A stretch of 64,000 nt of DNA from assembly GCA_028023455.1 (NCBI GenBank), contig JAQFVV010006852.1, positions 1 through 64,000 on the forward strand. Reading direction: 5' to 3'. Position 1 is the first letter of the stretch; each line of letters starts with the position of its first letter. A program made the position numbers and the translations under genes. Below the pieces are notes generated by a model. The model was not told the origin of the DNA. It was given only the letters and a program-made list of their open reading frames with translations, and did no database searches. Below, in pieces: positions 20,261 through 34,299 of this stretch. The stretch comes from Epiperipatus broadwayi (Eukaryota > Onychophora > Udeonychophora > Euonychophora > Peripatidae).

Positions 20261-22400
20261 AAATCTCAAACATTCCTCAATTTTGTACTGTTTTAAAAAA
20301 ATTGTAGTATTAATCAGAAAATGGAAAATTAAATCAGCACAGAAATAAAAAACACTTTGAGAACTTGTTCAACAAAATCTGGACAAAAAAATGAAAGTGT
20401 AAATTTGGCACATAACACAATATTCGATGAGATCAGATGAAATCGCAGGGTTTAACAGAATCACAAGATTAGAGAAATATCACGAATGTGAAAAGACAAT
20501 GCATGTTTTCTTCATTGTAGGTCTAATATGTAAGTACCAATTTTTTTTTTAGAAATCAAATCCAATTTATTGATTCTAATATATAATGGTTCTAAAATTA
20601 CATGATCACCATTTCTGAGTGGCAATACGTAAAGAGAGTTTTGTCTGTTTTAATACTTCTAAAATCAAATGTTGAATTATTGCTAATTATCTGCCAGGGA
20701 GAATAATCCAAGTTATCATGTTGAAGGATTTAAACATCAGTATTTCTATTTTAAAATAGTGATGCTAAAAATAACAAAGTCATTGGTTTATTTTAAATGG
20801 ATGAATAAATTTGATTATCTGAAGCAGATATGTAGGAAAAAAAAGCTAAAAAGAAACCAATCAATTTCTAATATTTTTAAATTTAGGTATATTATAAAGC
20901 ACACACCATATATATATATATAATGAGTATTAAACTTTTAAACATTTTTTTTATATTCTTTAATCTTATGTGAAATGTAGTTAATCAAAAAATAATTATT
21001 ATAATTGAACTAATTCATTTCATTTTACTAAAATATAAATTTACAAGCAATATGACTTTTTCCTTTATTTTCAATTTTTTTAATTGAAAAATTTGTGGGA
21101 GAAATAAAAATGATAAAATAAATTTTATAAATAACAAATCAGTAGTTGTTTAATTTGAAATTCAAGTTGTTAAAAGCACCAATGCAGTTAGATGAAAGGC
21201 AAAAATTGCTTTCACATCTAGGTGTAACCGACGTTAGAAAATCAAAAACCTATATGACAGGATTGATAAATTACATTTTTTTCAGTATAATTTTCATTAT
21301 GTATAGGCGGAAATGGTCAATCACATATCACTTAATTTATGAGGTGGTTTGAAAGTAAAAGTTTTTCAGAATCTAATCATTTTTTATTATTGCAAATATC
21401 AAATGAAATGATCCATAGTCTGGTTATTTATAATTTTTAAGGTTCAACATTAAAGTACTTATATTCATTATGTAATTAAAAACATTAAAGTACTTATTCA
21501 GAGAATAAAATTCTGAATTGGTCTTTGACATGTATTATAATACAAATATTAAAAATAATGCAAAAAATAACATATAATACAAATGCAGTTATAAAGAATA
21601 ATTTTCTTTTAACTTTTAATAAACTTTTAATTTCAACAACTTTTTTAAGATTTAAGATCCTAGTTATTTTACTTAATTACATAAAGTAATTAGTAAAGAT
21701 ATAAATAAATACAAAACCGAAGTTACAGAAGAGATCAGTCATTATTGCTGTTTAATGATGTATTTTGCATTAAAACAGCAGTGCAATTTAATATTTGACA
21801 GATTTTTACAATTTAAATAGCAATCTAAAAAATAGCTCTTTATTTATATTTCTAATAATTTCCGTTTTACATAACCATTTGGAGAAATTTTTGTACCGTA
21901 CATGATTTTTTATTATTAAGTTTTGACACTCTGATTTGTCTAAATACATGACAGCAATTTCTAAAATATCAGACAAATTAACATATAACCTTAAAATTAC
22001 ATTTATTTTTTAATATACTAATAAATATATGGAGGTTGCAGCTAGTTTACGATTGCAATTTATAAATCATGACAATTATGCATAAGCTAATTATAACTTT
22101 TACTTATTTATATGTTGTAATATTGAAAATTATAAAAATAATTCTATTTTTGATAGTTTAATACTATTTTTATTATTATTATGAAGACTGTTTAATTCAA
22201 ATGTTAAAATATGTCACCATCAAAGCAATGAATGAGCTTCATAACTGTTAATTATTGATAGCATAAAATTCAGTTGTAAAACCTTGGATCCAACTAAAAT
22301 TTAAATTAGTGCTATGATTTGACCTAAAATCCTAAATATCATATGAAAGAAACATTTCATGTAAAGATGTTAGGATACTACTGTGCCCAGTTGTCAAACA
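20261..22400. other. AT-rich stretch with one possible coding remnant
   Basis: Apart from the short segment at 21146-21352 nothing was recognised. No transposon landmark or structured repeat was seen. Confidence 0.5.
21146..21352 (+). other. Short open segment of non-repetitive composition, identity unknown
   Basis: Around 21175-21270 the frame reads KAPMQLDERQKLL, then SHLGVTDVRKSKTYMTG. This residue mix is much less biased than the surrounding compositional frames. There is no ATG at the start; the frame opens at TTG. An 'ag' lies just upstream of the less-biased part (near 21189), so it could be an exon or an old transposon fragment. I do not recognise the family. Confidence 0.3.
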
Positions 22401-22550
<150 letters not shown>

Positions 22551-25500
22551 GTGTTGACAGTTTATATTTAGAACTGGTACAGCTCTTCAAATCATTTACA
22601 TTAAAAAATTATCTGAAACAAATCAATTTGTTTATATTTGCAGATATATACAGATTTTATATAGTAATTAAACTAATTAAACACCACAATTTTATTGAAA
22701 TGATATTCATTGCTATGTATATGGATTTGTTTATATTATATATGTCATATTATTATGTTTTAATTTTACAGAATGATGAAATTAATAGTTCTTTATTTTC
22801 TTTTATTTTTTCTATGACTATCAAAATTTCACATGCATGTAAATACACGAATGTCTAGTCATGTGTATCTGGAATATAATTTAACAAATTGTTTAATATT
22901 ATAAGTAAATTGGTATATATATATATTAACAGTGTAAAGTCAGGGGTAAAACTATGGGGAGATGGCAAATACATCATCATCCCCATAAAATAACTAATCA
23001 AATTAAATAAAATGAGTAAATAAAGATTATGAGCATTTGTAAAAGAAATAAAAGCATGACTATCAGCACTGGAATAAGTAATTATAACAATAATTATAAG
23101 TTATGAGCTGCATCACGATCAATGTTCTAGCCATAGAGCACAATAAGAGTACACACCAACTATAAACTCAATTTTCTTTAAAATAAAATCAGTGATGTCC
23201 ACATACAAACATAAACCTTCACACACACATATATATGTTTATATGAATATATATATATATATACTAACCATTATTGCTCAGAATAGCTTGAAAAGCAAGG
23301 ACTCTAGGGACTGTGATTGCAAACAAGAGAAAACATCAACATATAATATTTTAAGCCTATTTTAATATTAAATAAATTCACTGTCATAACTTAAAACAAT
23401 GAAAGATAAATTTATTAATTAAAAACCATAACATATTGTTATGGTTTGTAATCAAATTAAAAGTCTATCAAATATGCTTTAAATATAAATACATTATTCT
23501 GATTTGCTTAAAAATAAGAGAAAATATGCTCTAACCTTGTAATTTACAGATATTTCAATATAAATTTACATGAGCCATAAATATATAAGCACAACGATGT
23601 GCTTGTATAATAATATAAAATTATCATTCTACTTGTTTATAAATTAATAAAAAAAAATCACTTCAATTTAAATAAACATAGATAATAAATGATTATATAT
23701 ATGGGTATGCATGTAAATGTGTGTACACACACTCATTTATATCCTAATGATCCATATAGCCATATTATATTCTCACAAGACATAATTAATTCAATGTTGT
23801 AAATTTACATAAAACAAAAGCACACATGCATACATTTTCTAATATAAAATATATGGTACAAATTTTAAATATCTTATTTTCTTATAAATCAAGTTATTAG
23901 TACATTATTTTTAATTATAAGTAAAAGTTTTAAAAAGAAAACATTGTCTTTAACAGTCCAGTTTGAAAGTTCTTTCAAAACTCTTTGCCTTTTATTTCTT
24001 CACTTACAATATTTAAGAAAGATTTCTGAATTTACATTCTAATCTCTAAATAAAATCCTTTATAAATATTAACTGTAAGAAATCATCTTGAGACAAACTG
24101 GTCAATTACTTTTATTTTATGCTGCATATTTTCTTTTTGGATGGATAATTCAGTCAAATGTTATTTACTTTTAAAACTTATAAATTCAATATTTAAATTT
24201 AACTGTATAGTTAAATGTTTGAAATAATAGTATTTTTAATAGTTATATTCTACTCATCAGCTAATATCTGTTGTGATAGTCTCTCATTAAGCTGGTCTAT
24301 TCCAATCATGTTGGTGATAAAACAATAAACTGGTATATTGATGTTTCAGGTTAAGCATATTAATATTAGATAAACATTAATAGTCAGCCAGCTCTGTTAT
24401 GCCTCTATAATTTAATGGACTCCGTTGGCAATCAGTTAAGTACAATGCATATAGTCTATGATGTACAGAAGAGCCATTTCATCCTTCCACGTGAATTCAT
24501 ACTTGACCATCATGAAACTTGAAGTAGCTTGCTTGCAATCTATATCTGATTTCTCTTTATAACTTAATAATCTTGTCCTCTTTTTTTTTAAACCTACTTT
24601 TTATAATGTATGGTAGAATTTGAAAACACAATAACTAATTTTTTTTTTTTTATCTTTATAAAAAATAATAATAATAATATTTTTTTTTTTAATTGACATT
24701 AATCAAAACCTAATTTTTATCTAAAAATTTTCTTAACACTTCAAGCAAAATCAGGTTGTAGAAATTAAAATCAAAGTATTTTACAATAATTTTCAGTTAT
24801 CAAAAGTAGTTTTAATTGAAGAAAAATTCTTACTTAATTGAATTGAAAATAGTTAAGAGAATCTTATAATTGTTATCTATTATAAAATGGAATAGATCTT
24901 TCTTAATGCTTGAACTAAAATACAATAATTTCTAATGATTTTAATTATCAAAATTATTATTTAATCATTAATCTGTTACTCCAGTGTGTATATTTTAAAT
25001 ATGTAAACGAAATTTTGTTTGTGTTCATTTTTGTTTATACTTTCTACTTTTTATATATATGCACACACTCTACCATGTTGTTGTGTCATGAGACATTACC
25101 ATCTCAATGTATATATAACATTAAACACAGTCATTTTTCTCTATAAATAATATATGCAACTATAGTAAATAATACACTCTCCCGTCTCTATACTTGATAA
25201 AACTATAATAAAAAAATTGAATCAATTTCTTATTAGTTTTCTTTTATATAAAGACGACTGTCTTCAATTTTTAAGGCATAAAACATAAAATATTAATTAA
25301 TCCAATTATTTTGTTGTATCTATACTGAGACTGATTTTTTTTTTTTTTTTTTTAGAAATGTAAAGAAATTCTTTCTTATTTTTCTTACTTTCACTTTGTA
25401 ATAAACATTAATGATCTATACGTAATAGAGTAATTTACATTGTGAATATTTATAACATTTGATATATTTGCTTTGTAAAAAAATAATAAATTTTGCTACA

Positions 25501-25855
25501 GTAAATAATACAAAATTCCATTTCATTACTTAACAATATTGTCACAAGAAAATAAAATCACTTTCTTAGATATATATTGTGATTGTCTGTCAGAGCAATA
25601 GAGACTAAAGGATAATGAAGTATATATAGTTTACACATAGTCTTATTATGTTAAGCAATGATGAATACAAAAATTGATGCAGCATGGAGTAAAAATTACC
25701 CTTTATTGCATCCAAACTACATTTAATTTAAATAGTTATTAGGTTTGTGAGGACTTGATTTGGATTTCATCAAATAATATTATGAATTAAATCTTAAATA
25801 CATCTTCTATATCATCTAAATATTCTTTAAATGTTAGTGTTTATATATATATATG
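22551..25855. other. AT-rich stretch, nothing recognised
   Basis: Only simple sequence was seen, such as TA runs near 22915 and 23245, T runs near 24580-24690 and 25337, and a CA/TA mix near 23225. A slightly GC-richer patch at 24240-24560 has no frame or tRNA-like signal I can support. Confidence 0.5.
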
Positions 25856-25860
25856 TCAAA

Positions 25861-25936
25861 GCATTGACAGGGAAACGAACCTGGGCCGGCTGCTTGGAAG
25901 GCAGCTATGCTAACCGCTAGGCCACCAACGCTTGAC
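25861..25936 (-). mobile_element. tRNA-Gly-like SINE, copy 2
   Basis: The minus strand reads like a tRNA-Gly(UCC) gene. It has a seven-pair acceptor stem (two G-U), 'gcggttagc' in the D-arm, a perfect five-pair anticodon stem around 'cttccaa', and 'aggttcgtttcc' at the T-arm. The T-stem has two mismatches and no genuine 3' end. Like the other two copies it starts with 'gtcaagcgtt' and runs into 'gacata', here followed by a TA run instead of poly-A. I favour a SINE head; the alternative is a tRNA pseudogene. A clear target duplication is lacking. Confidence 0.72.
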
Positions 25937-27044
25937 TAGTATTTTTCTTAAATATTTAGCTCGTATAAGTTATTAAGAAGCTTCATATAAAGCATATGAT
26001 TTATAAACTTTTGACATGTTAAATTATTTAATTATTTTTTCGAGTCAAATATAAAAAAACTATATATATTAGTAAAAAATTAATTTACAACGACTTTGAT
26101 TAGAATGTATTCAGTTTATAATTAATATTCGATTAACTTTTGACTTTTTTTGAGACTATTGTAGGAGTTGCAGATGAAGCTTATCAATATGAAGAATGAA
26201 ATAAATTAATGCTGCTTTTCACGATTTTAGCTACACTTAGTTAAAAAAGTTTCATAGAAAAAAAAGTAATATGAAAATTAATGATTGAAAATATCTAAAA
26301 TTTTAAATTTCTTTAATTAATTTCAAACTTAAAAAAATATTTTTTAATAGACGATAAATTTATTTACCACTGCGTTTTTTTTACTTCTAATTAACTACGT
26401 CTCATTCTAATAACTATTTGGTATATGTAATAGTAAATGTTTTAATAAACTAAGAATTAATTAGAAATTTGAAATAATAAAATAATCTGTATTATTGGCA
26501 AACGATAACGATTAATTATTATTATTTGTCTAGCTTTTCGACCTATTTATTTCTGAGACCCCATTAAGTGTGCTGGCATAATTTTTTGGCTGCTGAAGAA
26601 ATATATACTAACAATTTTCAAAAAAAAAAAATAGTATTTCATCAAGTTACTTTTATTGCTAATTTTATTAATGATAAATACAAGCACTGATAACTAAATA
26701 TATTAAGTAAGCACATGACAATTTAAGTTTTAATTAAGCATAAATCTCAATCAACTTGATGCTCTCATGCACATTAATATTTATCCAGAACAAAAACAAA
26801 ATTAATATAATACTTATAAACAAAAATAAACTAACTTCTTTATTTTTGTTTGCAATAAAGAATAAAAAGTAATAATAGAGATATTTTTTAAAATATTAAA
26901 TGCCTTTATTAATTGTGCATGAAAAAGAAATAAAATAATTGTTGCTTCAATTATATATGGAGTTTTTAGATTTAACATAAGATAAAAACATGGGGGATCC
27001 AGAAATTAATTAAATCAATCCATGGAGTTTTTAGATCTAGCATA
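25937..27044. other. AT-rich stretch, nothing recognised
   Basis: 'atggagtttttaga' occurs twice about 65 bp apart (near 26958 and 27022), a minor local duplication just before repeat R. Otherwise featureless. Confidence 0.5.
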
Positions 27045-27250
27045 ATACTTAAAAAAACTTTTATCTATATTATTTTGAAGTTTTTAGTATTGACACAGTG
27101 AATAAAAATGTAAAACTATATTGTACTTTAAATTGAGTGGATACTTGTAGTTTATATATATATATATATATCATTAGATATTTCTACTACAAGTTAAAAT
27201 ATATATCCTTTACTTACATATTATATTTAATATGTGTACATAATAAAACG
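27045..27250. repeat. Dispersed repeat R, uninterrupted copy
   Basis: Matches both halves of the repeat at 11870-11965 and 12575-12650, with only a (TA)n run between them (about 27152-27168). The copy at 12 kb has a PLE fragment exactly there. This locus therefore serves as an empty-site paralogue and fixes the ends of PLE copy A. Confidence 0.8.
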
Positions 27251-29034
27251 TGTATATATTATAAATGATCTTCACTTAATACATATAATTTTACTTTACA
27301 TAAATATTATATATTTTTGTAGTAAATTATATATATATACTCTTAATTTATATATTATATTTATATGTGTACAAAATTATATATATAATAAATAAGTAAC
27401 TAAGTTTTTTCTATTTAAAAGTATTTGACTGTTTTTACTTTTATTTTAAAATAATTGTTTTAAAAAACAAAGGTAAAAAAAAATTGCAATCATTGATTTA
27501 AAAAATTATAGTAAGCGTTCTTTTTATTTAATTTTTCACAGATCATTTTAAGTAATGCTAGTTCTTTATTTTAACTTTTTTTTTGAAAAATAATTTGTTT
27601 TCAAATGAAAATAAAAATTATAAACAATTTTAAATAGAAAATTTAGTTACTGATTTGTTAAATATATATAATTATGTACACATACTAAATATGATATATA
27701 CATTAAGGCTTTAAAGCAGTTTAAAAAGGTTATTAAATTGAAAGAAAAAATACTGCCCTCTCATGACCATTATTTGAAACAAATGAAAGTTCTAGAATAA
27801 TTGTTAATGGAGATGCTTGAAGTTATTGAATATATTTTATATTTTTTTTCATTCTGTTTCATATATATCAAACTAGTTGAGATACTGAAAAGATAAATGT
27901 TTTAAATAGATTAAGATGATATAACATAGTGGTATATCAATATTCAAACAATTTTATTGAATTTAAATATATTAAACCTTGATTTTAAAACTTCATTCCA
28001 TCTTGAAAAACATCAAGAGTTATCAAACAAATAAATTGGTTTCCCAAAATCAATAAAAGCATTTAAAAAAATAAAAATTTACAAAATGATCAACACTCTC
28101 ATCACTTTCATCTCATTCATATTTTATTTTAGAAATAAATGAGTGGCAATTGTAATTTTTTAAGATTTAGATAGAAGGAAGTGTAATAATCTCTGTAAAT
28201 AAAAAATATATGTATATCATTCCTAAAACTGTGTATTTAAAAAATAAATGTGTTTCAATAATTAAAAGTGATTGTAAACTTTCATCAGTGAAATAACACA
28301 TATTGTTTTATCTAAGTAACTTAATATTAGCAGGTACAGTTTCAAAATTTTTTATTTCAATTGGCATATTTTATTTTTACAAATTAATCTACTACTCTAC
28401 ATTTATTAAATTTAATTGTGAACTGTAAAAGAGTTTTAAATATATAAATAGCTATTGCTAATCTTGTAGTAATTAACTACATGGATTACTAATAATGAAC
28501 TTTAGTTAATGATTATATTTATCATTTTAAACTATAGTCATTGTTAGATTTTATATTCCCATTTCTAACAATTCTTCATAAAGAAATATTTATACCACCT
28601 TTTCAATTGTATGATTTTTCTAATATATTTATCTTTTTATATTTAATAATTTTTAAATGTTTTATTATACTTAAGCAACAGTAAAATGAAGAGTCATATC
28701 AGAAACAAAACATATTTGTTAACAATAGGAAACTAAAAACTTTCAAATTTTTCCCAATTCATAATATTAAATATTTATAATTAAGTAAAACCCCATTGAT
28801 ATATTCATTAAAATAAAAATTGTCAACTTAATGATACCTAATTATATTAATTATATTATTCAATTGTTGTTTGCCTGATGGTTTGTGATGACAGTATTTT
28901 AGTTTTATTTATATATTGAACTATTTCTACCACCTAATATTAAATATTGAATGGCTTTAGAAAAAATGTTTAAATGTTCAATTAGAATGAACTGTTAGTA
29001 ATAACATACATGTTAATATATAAAACATTTTAGG
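27251..29034. other. AT-rich stretch, nothing recognised
   Basis: No frame, repeat or structured RNA can be supported. Confidence 0.5.
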
Positions 29035-30965
29035 TGTTTATCATTCTCCTCTCTACTTCAGTTGTTGCTGATCTGACCAATGGCAGTATTAGCAGGTGAA
29101 TTGAATTTGGACCATTAGATTTTTGTATAATGAATTTTAAGGTAACATTCTAAACAACAGATAATCTTCTAAAGACTACAGTCAATAGAAATTTCATATA
29201 CACATGTAATTCCTTCTGATTTTTCCACTTTTTTAATAGAAAAATTAATTATTAATCTCCAGATATTATGTGTAGTCTCACTACAATAACTTATGGAATT
29301 ATTTGCCATTGTCATATAAGTAGCTTCTTTTAATTTTCTTTGTACTTTTCCTCTCCATTATGTTTATATTTTCCCAAATGAACATATGATCATTAGTATC
29401 TGAGATATTTCTGTTTTTTTCCAATCATCAGTTAGTACTCTTGCAATTTTTTTTCAATAGGGCAACTTGTCTCACCAATATACATTTTTCCACAATCATA
29501 TGAAATTTTATAGATGCAGATTTTGCTTTTCAGTATGTCTAGTTTTAGGCTTTGTGGATGCTAAAATTCCTCATAGTGTGGTATGTATGATATTATATTG
29601 CATATTTTCATTAGTTTGCCTGCTATTCCTGATATGTAGATACACTGCAGTGCCAATAATTGCTTTTATGTTTTTTTATTGTCTAGCTAAGGTTTTCTTA
29701 ATGATAGCTAATAGATAAGCATTGTTCATGAGAGTTTGTTCTAAAGATATCTTTTCTTTTTTTGAATCACATGTTTTTGAAAAAATTTATTTTGCTTTGT
29801 TTCATAGTGATAGTATAATTCCATGTTTTGTGTTTATGGTGCAATTAGAAGTATATGTTAAATATTTTCCTGTATCTGTGGGATTGCTGTGAACTATAGT
29901 TTTGATTTTACCATGAGGGAGTCTTGTCACAAGAACATCCTAGAATGATAATTTTTGTTCTTGTTTTTATTCTATATTGAATTTAATTGGAGAGGATTAG
30001 CTATTGATGTGTTTCCAGAATGTTTGTAGTAGGTTTCACCATGTGGCTGTACAATAAATGCATCATTAACATAGTAAAGTCAAACTTTAGAAGGGTGTGG
30101 AGTAGTCTTTACTGTTATGATATTCAATTTCTTATTGATAAATATTGCAAACCAGGTGTAACAATGGTAAGCCTATAGCCATCTTTTGATTTGATTGAAA
30201 AAAAATCTGTGTTGTATTGAAAATATGGTATTGTTACGCAGAATGTTAATAGTTCCACTATATTAGCAAGAAAAACATTTATTTAGGTTTGTAAGCGATG
30301 TCACTATTTAATCTTTTACTTATAATAGACAATGAATTTTTCACATAGTAGATTTCTCAATAAAAGTTTTACATCAAAGTTTACTAATATGTCAGTTCTT
30401 TTAATTTTCAGGTTCTTGATTAATTATACAAAGTGCTTAAAATTCTTGACAAAGGACTGGATTTCATATTTCTAAGTACTTAAAAATTTTGAGAACGAAT
30501 CTTGACACATTTTGGAAAAGTGAAATTCTAGTACTACAAATAGATATTAATGGAACATGGTTCTTATGAAGTTTAGGTAGAACATACACATTAAGAATTT
30601 TGTTGAAATATGATTCTAATTTTATTTTGTTCTGAAACATCAAAGTATCTCTGATGCTTTCTGAGTAATGCTTATAACTTTATTTCCATATCAGCATTTT
30701 TGCCACTTTTTGTAATGGCCTGCTGTGGAGAGTTCTGTATTTTGTTATCATAATCAGAAGTATCTATTACAAGTTTCACCATTGCCTTTGTCAGCAGAAA
30801 GACTGCTTATAGGTTTATATCTACTTTGAGATATTTAATTGCTTTCCTCATATCATAGAAAATATTTGATTTCAATTTTTGTTGACTCAAATGTGCTTTC
30901 TAATCTTTAGCATAATTCTGCTGTTTCTTCTAAAGGCATAACTTTCTCAGTGGGCGGCATTATAT
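29035..30965 (-). mobile_element. Penelope-like element D, RT plus GIY-YIG, heavily decayed
   Basis: Minus-strand landmarks in order: MPPTEKVMPLEETAEL near 30950, LSADKGN (30801-30781; family LPADKGN), RTDILVNFDVKLL (motif A region, near 30390), YYVNDAFIVQPHGE (30076 down; family YVDDTFVVWPHG, first Asp changed to Asn), TDTGKYLTYTSNC (near 29885), then CGKMYIGET at 29494-29468, the YIG half of the endonuclease. The final blocks near 29300-29200 are the usual C-terminus. This is almost the whole PLE coding region but with stops and shifts throughout. Its sequence differs clearly from copies A-C, E and F, so it is another subfamily. Confidence 0.85.
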
Positions 30966-32504
30966 CTAATAAAGAAATATGAGATGGTGTGATGACAAAT
31001 AAATTAAAATTATCAAATTATTTGAATTTCAAATTAAAATTAAAGATTGAATTTTTTTTTTAGATAGCTAAGAATTTTTTTTCCGATAGCTGGCTAACAT
31101 TTGATATATTTAGGCTGCTAAGGTGTTTTATAAAATCAATACATAAATAAATTTATGCTTTGGATAAATGTAATTTAAAAACCAACTGAATCTTTAGGTT
31201 AGTTTTATTTTATTAGATAATAAAAAACAATTTAAATACGATACAAACTTTGTAATATAAAAATTTTCCACCAATATATGAGTATTAAATGTGTATGTTA
31301 ATTTATTTAATGCATTACAAACATAACCACTACAAGCATTATTATATATATTTCAAGAATGTTTTTGTTCTCCTTTTTTAAAATAAAAGTGCTATTATAA
31401 TATAAAAATAATATTAATCATTTTATCAAATATTATTTAATAACTATAACACTGTAATAAGCATTCTAGTATTCAGTATCTGGATGATCATATATATTGT
31501 ATCCATACCAAAAGATGAATGTGGAACAGAAGAATATATCTAACTAGAATATAACAATATTGATCTACAATTAAATTACATAAACAATAACTAACAAGAC
31601 AATTAACATTAAGGCTAGCTCAAGATACACTGCTAACATGCAGTATCTAATAAACAGTATTTTTCAATAATTAAATATAAGAAAACCTATTAAATAAAAT
31701 ACTAAAACACTTAAATTCAACATAAATAATTAGAGTTCCAACTATAATACTCAATCTATTCATATTCAATAATATATTTAACTTATAAACTTTCTCAATA
31801 TTATAACTAAAATAAGGTTCTATCAAAATAAATATAATTATGAAATTCTTAACGAGACATTCAGTAAGATACACTAGCTTAAACACTAAGAATACATCCC
31901 TAAAGATACATTCCCAATGGCATAAGAATATTACCCCACTAAATGCACATAACAGAAATACTATGTAATACTCTCATGTCTTTAAAACACACATCTAATA
32001 ATCCTAAAATATAATTTATAAATTTATTACAGAAATAATAAATTACTTAATATTCCTTTAATAAAATACTAATTGGACATATAACGTTAACTAATAATTT
32101 CTTACTTATCATCTTTTAATAGAAAATTTACAATTCTTCAAAAATAATAATAATAGTCTCAGGTTCATTTCTAAAAAACTAATAACAAAATGAATGAATT
32201 AATTAACATCCTGTAGTTAAATATAATGAGGATTTTACAGGATATCTAACTACTCTTTCAAAATAATAACAATAAGCAACTAAAATAACTTAATGACTCT
32301 CAACATTGAATCTATTTAATGATTAAAGTTTAGCAATAAAACATAAATAAGATAATATTTAAAATAAATATTATACCATTTTTCTTTGTTTAATGTGACA
32401 TTATTAAAAAATATAATGTATTTGAATTTTGTGACAGTATCAAGTATATCTTTCATTGGAGTTGTATCAGTTTCAAAATAATTAGCAATGATCATATCTT
32501 CTGT
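30966..32504. other. AT-rich stretch, nothing recognised
   Basis: Nothing was supported. It is A-rich on the plus strand towards the right end. Confidence 0.5.
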
Positions 32505-32551
32505 GATGATGATGGTGATGATGATGATGATACTACTACTACTACTACTAT

Positions 32552-32621
<70 letters not shown>
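32505..32621. repeat. Compound microsatellite (GAT)n-(ACT)n-(AAT)n
   Basis: It starts with a 27-bp GAT block identical to the one at 13514, including the GGT interruption. About 60 bp of CTA/ACT with one TTA step follow, then about 32 bp of ATA. Confidence 0.97.
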
Positions 32622-32622
<1 letters not shown>

Positions 32623-32895
32623 TGCTTTGTTACTCAATCAGATACAATAGAAATAATAACTAAGTAATCTTTAGGAATCATGTGCCAAATAAGTATTATT
32701 TCAAATTACTAATTTTTGTGAATCATGTATGTAGAATGAAATATCAAATAAACAACATGGAGATAAATCACAACTGGAATAGAATATAAGTTTCAAAAAC
32801 AGTTAACAAACTTATTTGTAAATTAACAATATTATACTATTACAATAAATTTATAACATAGTATAAAACAAATATTTACAAAAGTAATATAAGAA

Positions 32896-33002
32896 TTTTT
32901 TTTTCTCATGTGTCATAGCATCAGCCTGGAAGTGAACCGACTAATCTGGGACAACTGCTTGTAAAGCAGCTCTCGCTGACCTCTTGACTACCAATGCTTG
33001 AC
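32896..33002 (-). mobile_element. tRNA-derived SINE, copy 3
   Basis: Flanked by a 14-bp direct repeat 'aagtaatataagaa' (32882-32895 and 33003-33016). On the minus strand it starts 'gtcaagcattggtagtcaag', has an A-box-like 'gtcaagaggtcagc' and a weak B box near 32925, continues 'gatgctatgacacatgag' and ends in poly-A. It is 107 bp and matches copy 1 at both ends. The internal part is diverged from a tRNA. Confidence 0.86.
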
Positions 33003-33016
33003 AAGTAATATAAGAA

Positions 33017-34299
33017 ATTGACAGTATTTAACATTTAAAAAATGTTTACAGTAAATTGTACCAATAAATGACAAAAAATAAAATGAGATAGCCATCCCTC
33101 CGATCATTTAAAATAAAATAATAACTTACAATGATAATGACAATATATTATCCTCATTCAGTAAATATAATATTCTATTATTTTGTATTGAGAAGAGTTA
33201 CAATAAATTTGCCAATTTCTACAAACACTTACTATTACACTAATATATTTCTTAAAATTCAACAAGTAAAATATTTTCAAAAAAAATATTAAATACTTTC
33301 TTTGCAGTTTAGCAAAAAAGCATCATGATCTTTGAATATCAGAAATGTTTTAATAAAAAATATGAATATCTCACTCTATAAAAAATTATGATTTATCCAA
33401 AATACTTAAGACATAATTTCATAAATTTTTGTAACTTAAATGGGTTTAAATTAATTATAATAAAATTTATAGAACTATCTATACATTATATTGCTTGATA
33501 TTTGTACTTTTTGTTTTTATACTCTTATATTCATCATATCATTCAAAATCATTTTCAATATTCTCACCTTTATTCTACCTTAAATATGCATCTGTTTGAG
33601 CTAAGTGATTGCTACTACTTGTAGGAATATCTGCCATTCGTTTCTTATGTTATATACTATAACAATCATTAGTTATCTCAACATCATTTGGAAAAGAAAT
33701 TTCTATGTTCTCTCACAAAATTATCAACTTCAAACAATTTATCCATAATTTTACCAACTTATAAAACTATCCTCTATAATGATTCCTGTGGTGATAGATA
33801 GCTATTATAATATAGGATATGAAATAATAAAAAATGACTCAAACCAGTAAGATAATATCATCATGGATACAGTGCAATATCATAATAATAAGTCCATATT
33901 CATCAGGCCCCTAAGATTCAAGTCATGGCTTTATTATAGCACTTATTGACAATAAGGAACTGCAACTGTTGATGGAAATTGATATACAGCCCTATGTTAT
34001 CTGTACATTTTAATAACATTAAAGGATGAAAATGTAATTAATGTATAACAGACTTCAACATATTTCTAACACCTAAAATTTCATATGAATATTACTCTCC
34101 TGACCACCATCCTATATCTTCCATCCTGAATTACTCAGTTAATATCATAAAATATATAAACCATATTCTAAAATAATTCCCAAAACCCCAATATTAAAGA
34201 AGTAACAAAGATCTAAATTCATTTCAAGATGGTTTTTGTAAAGTTTTTAATCACAAATGATCTTGATAAAAAACATACATTCATACTATACATTTTAGT
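33017..34299. other. AT-rich stretch, nothing recognised
   Basis: No feature can be supported in either strand. Confidence 0.5.

Noticed and set aside
25861-25931. Functional tRNA-Gly(UCC) gene
   Set aside because: The T-stem has two mismatches and both ends match the SINE family, so I call it a SINE head.
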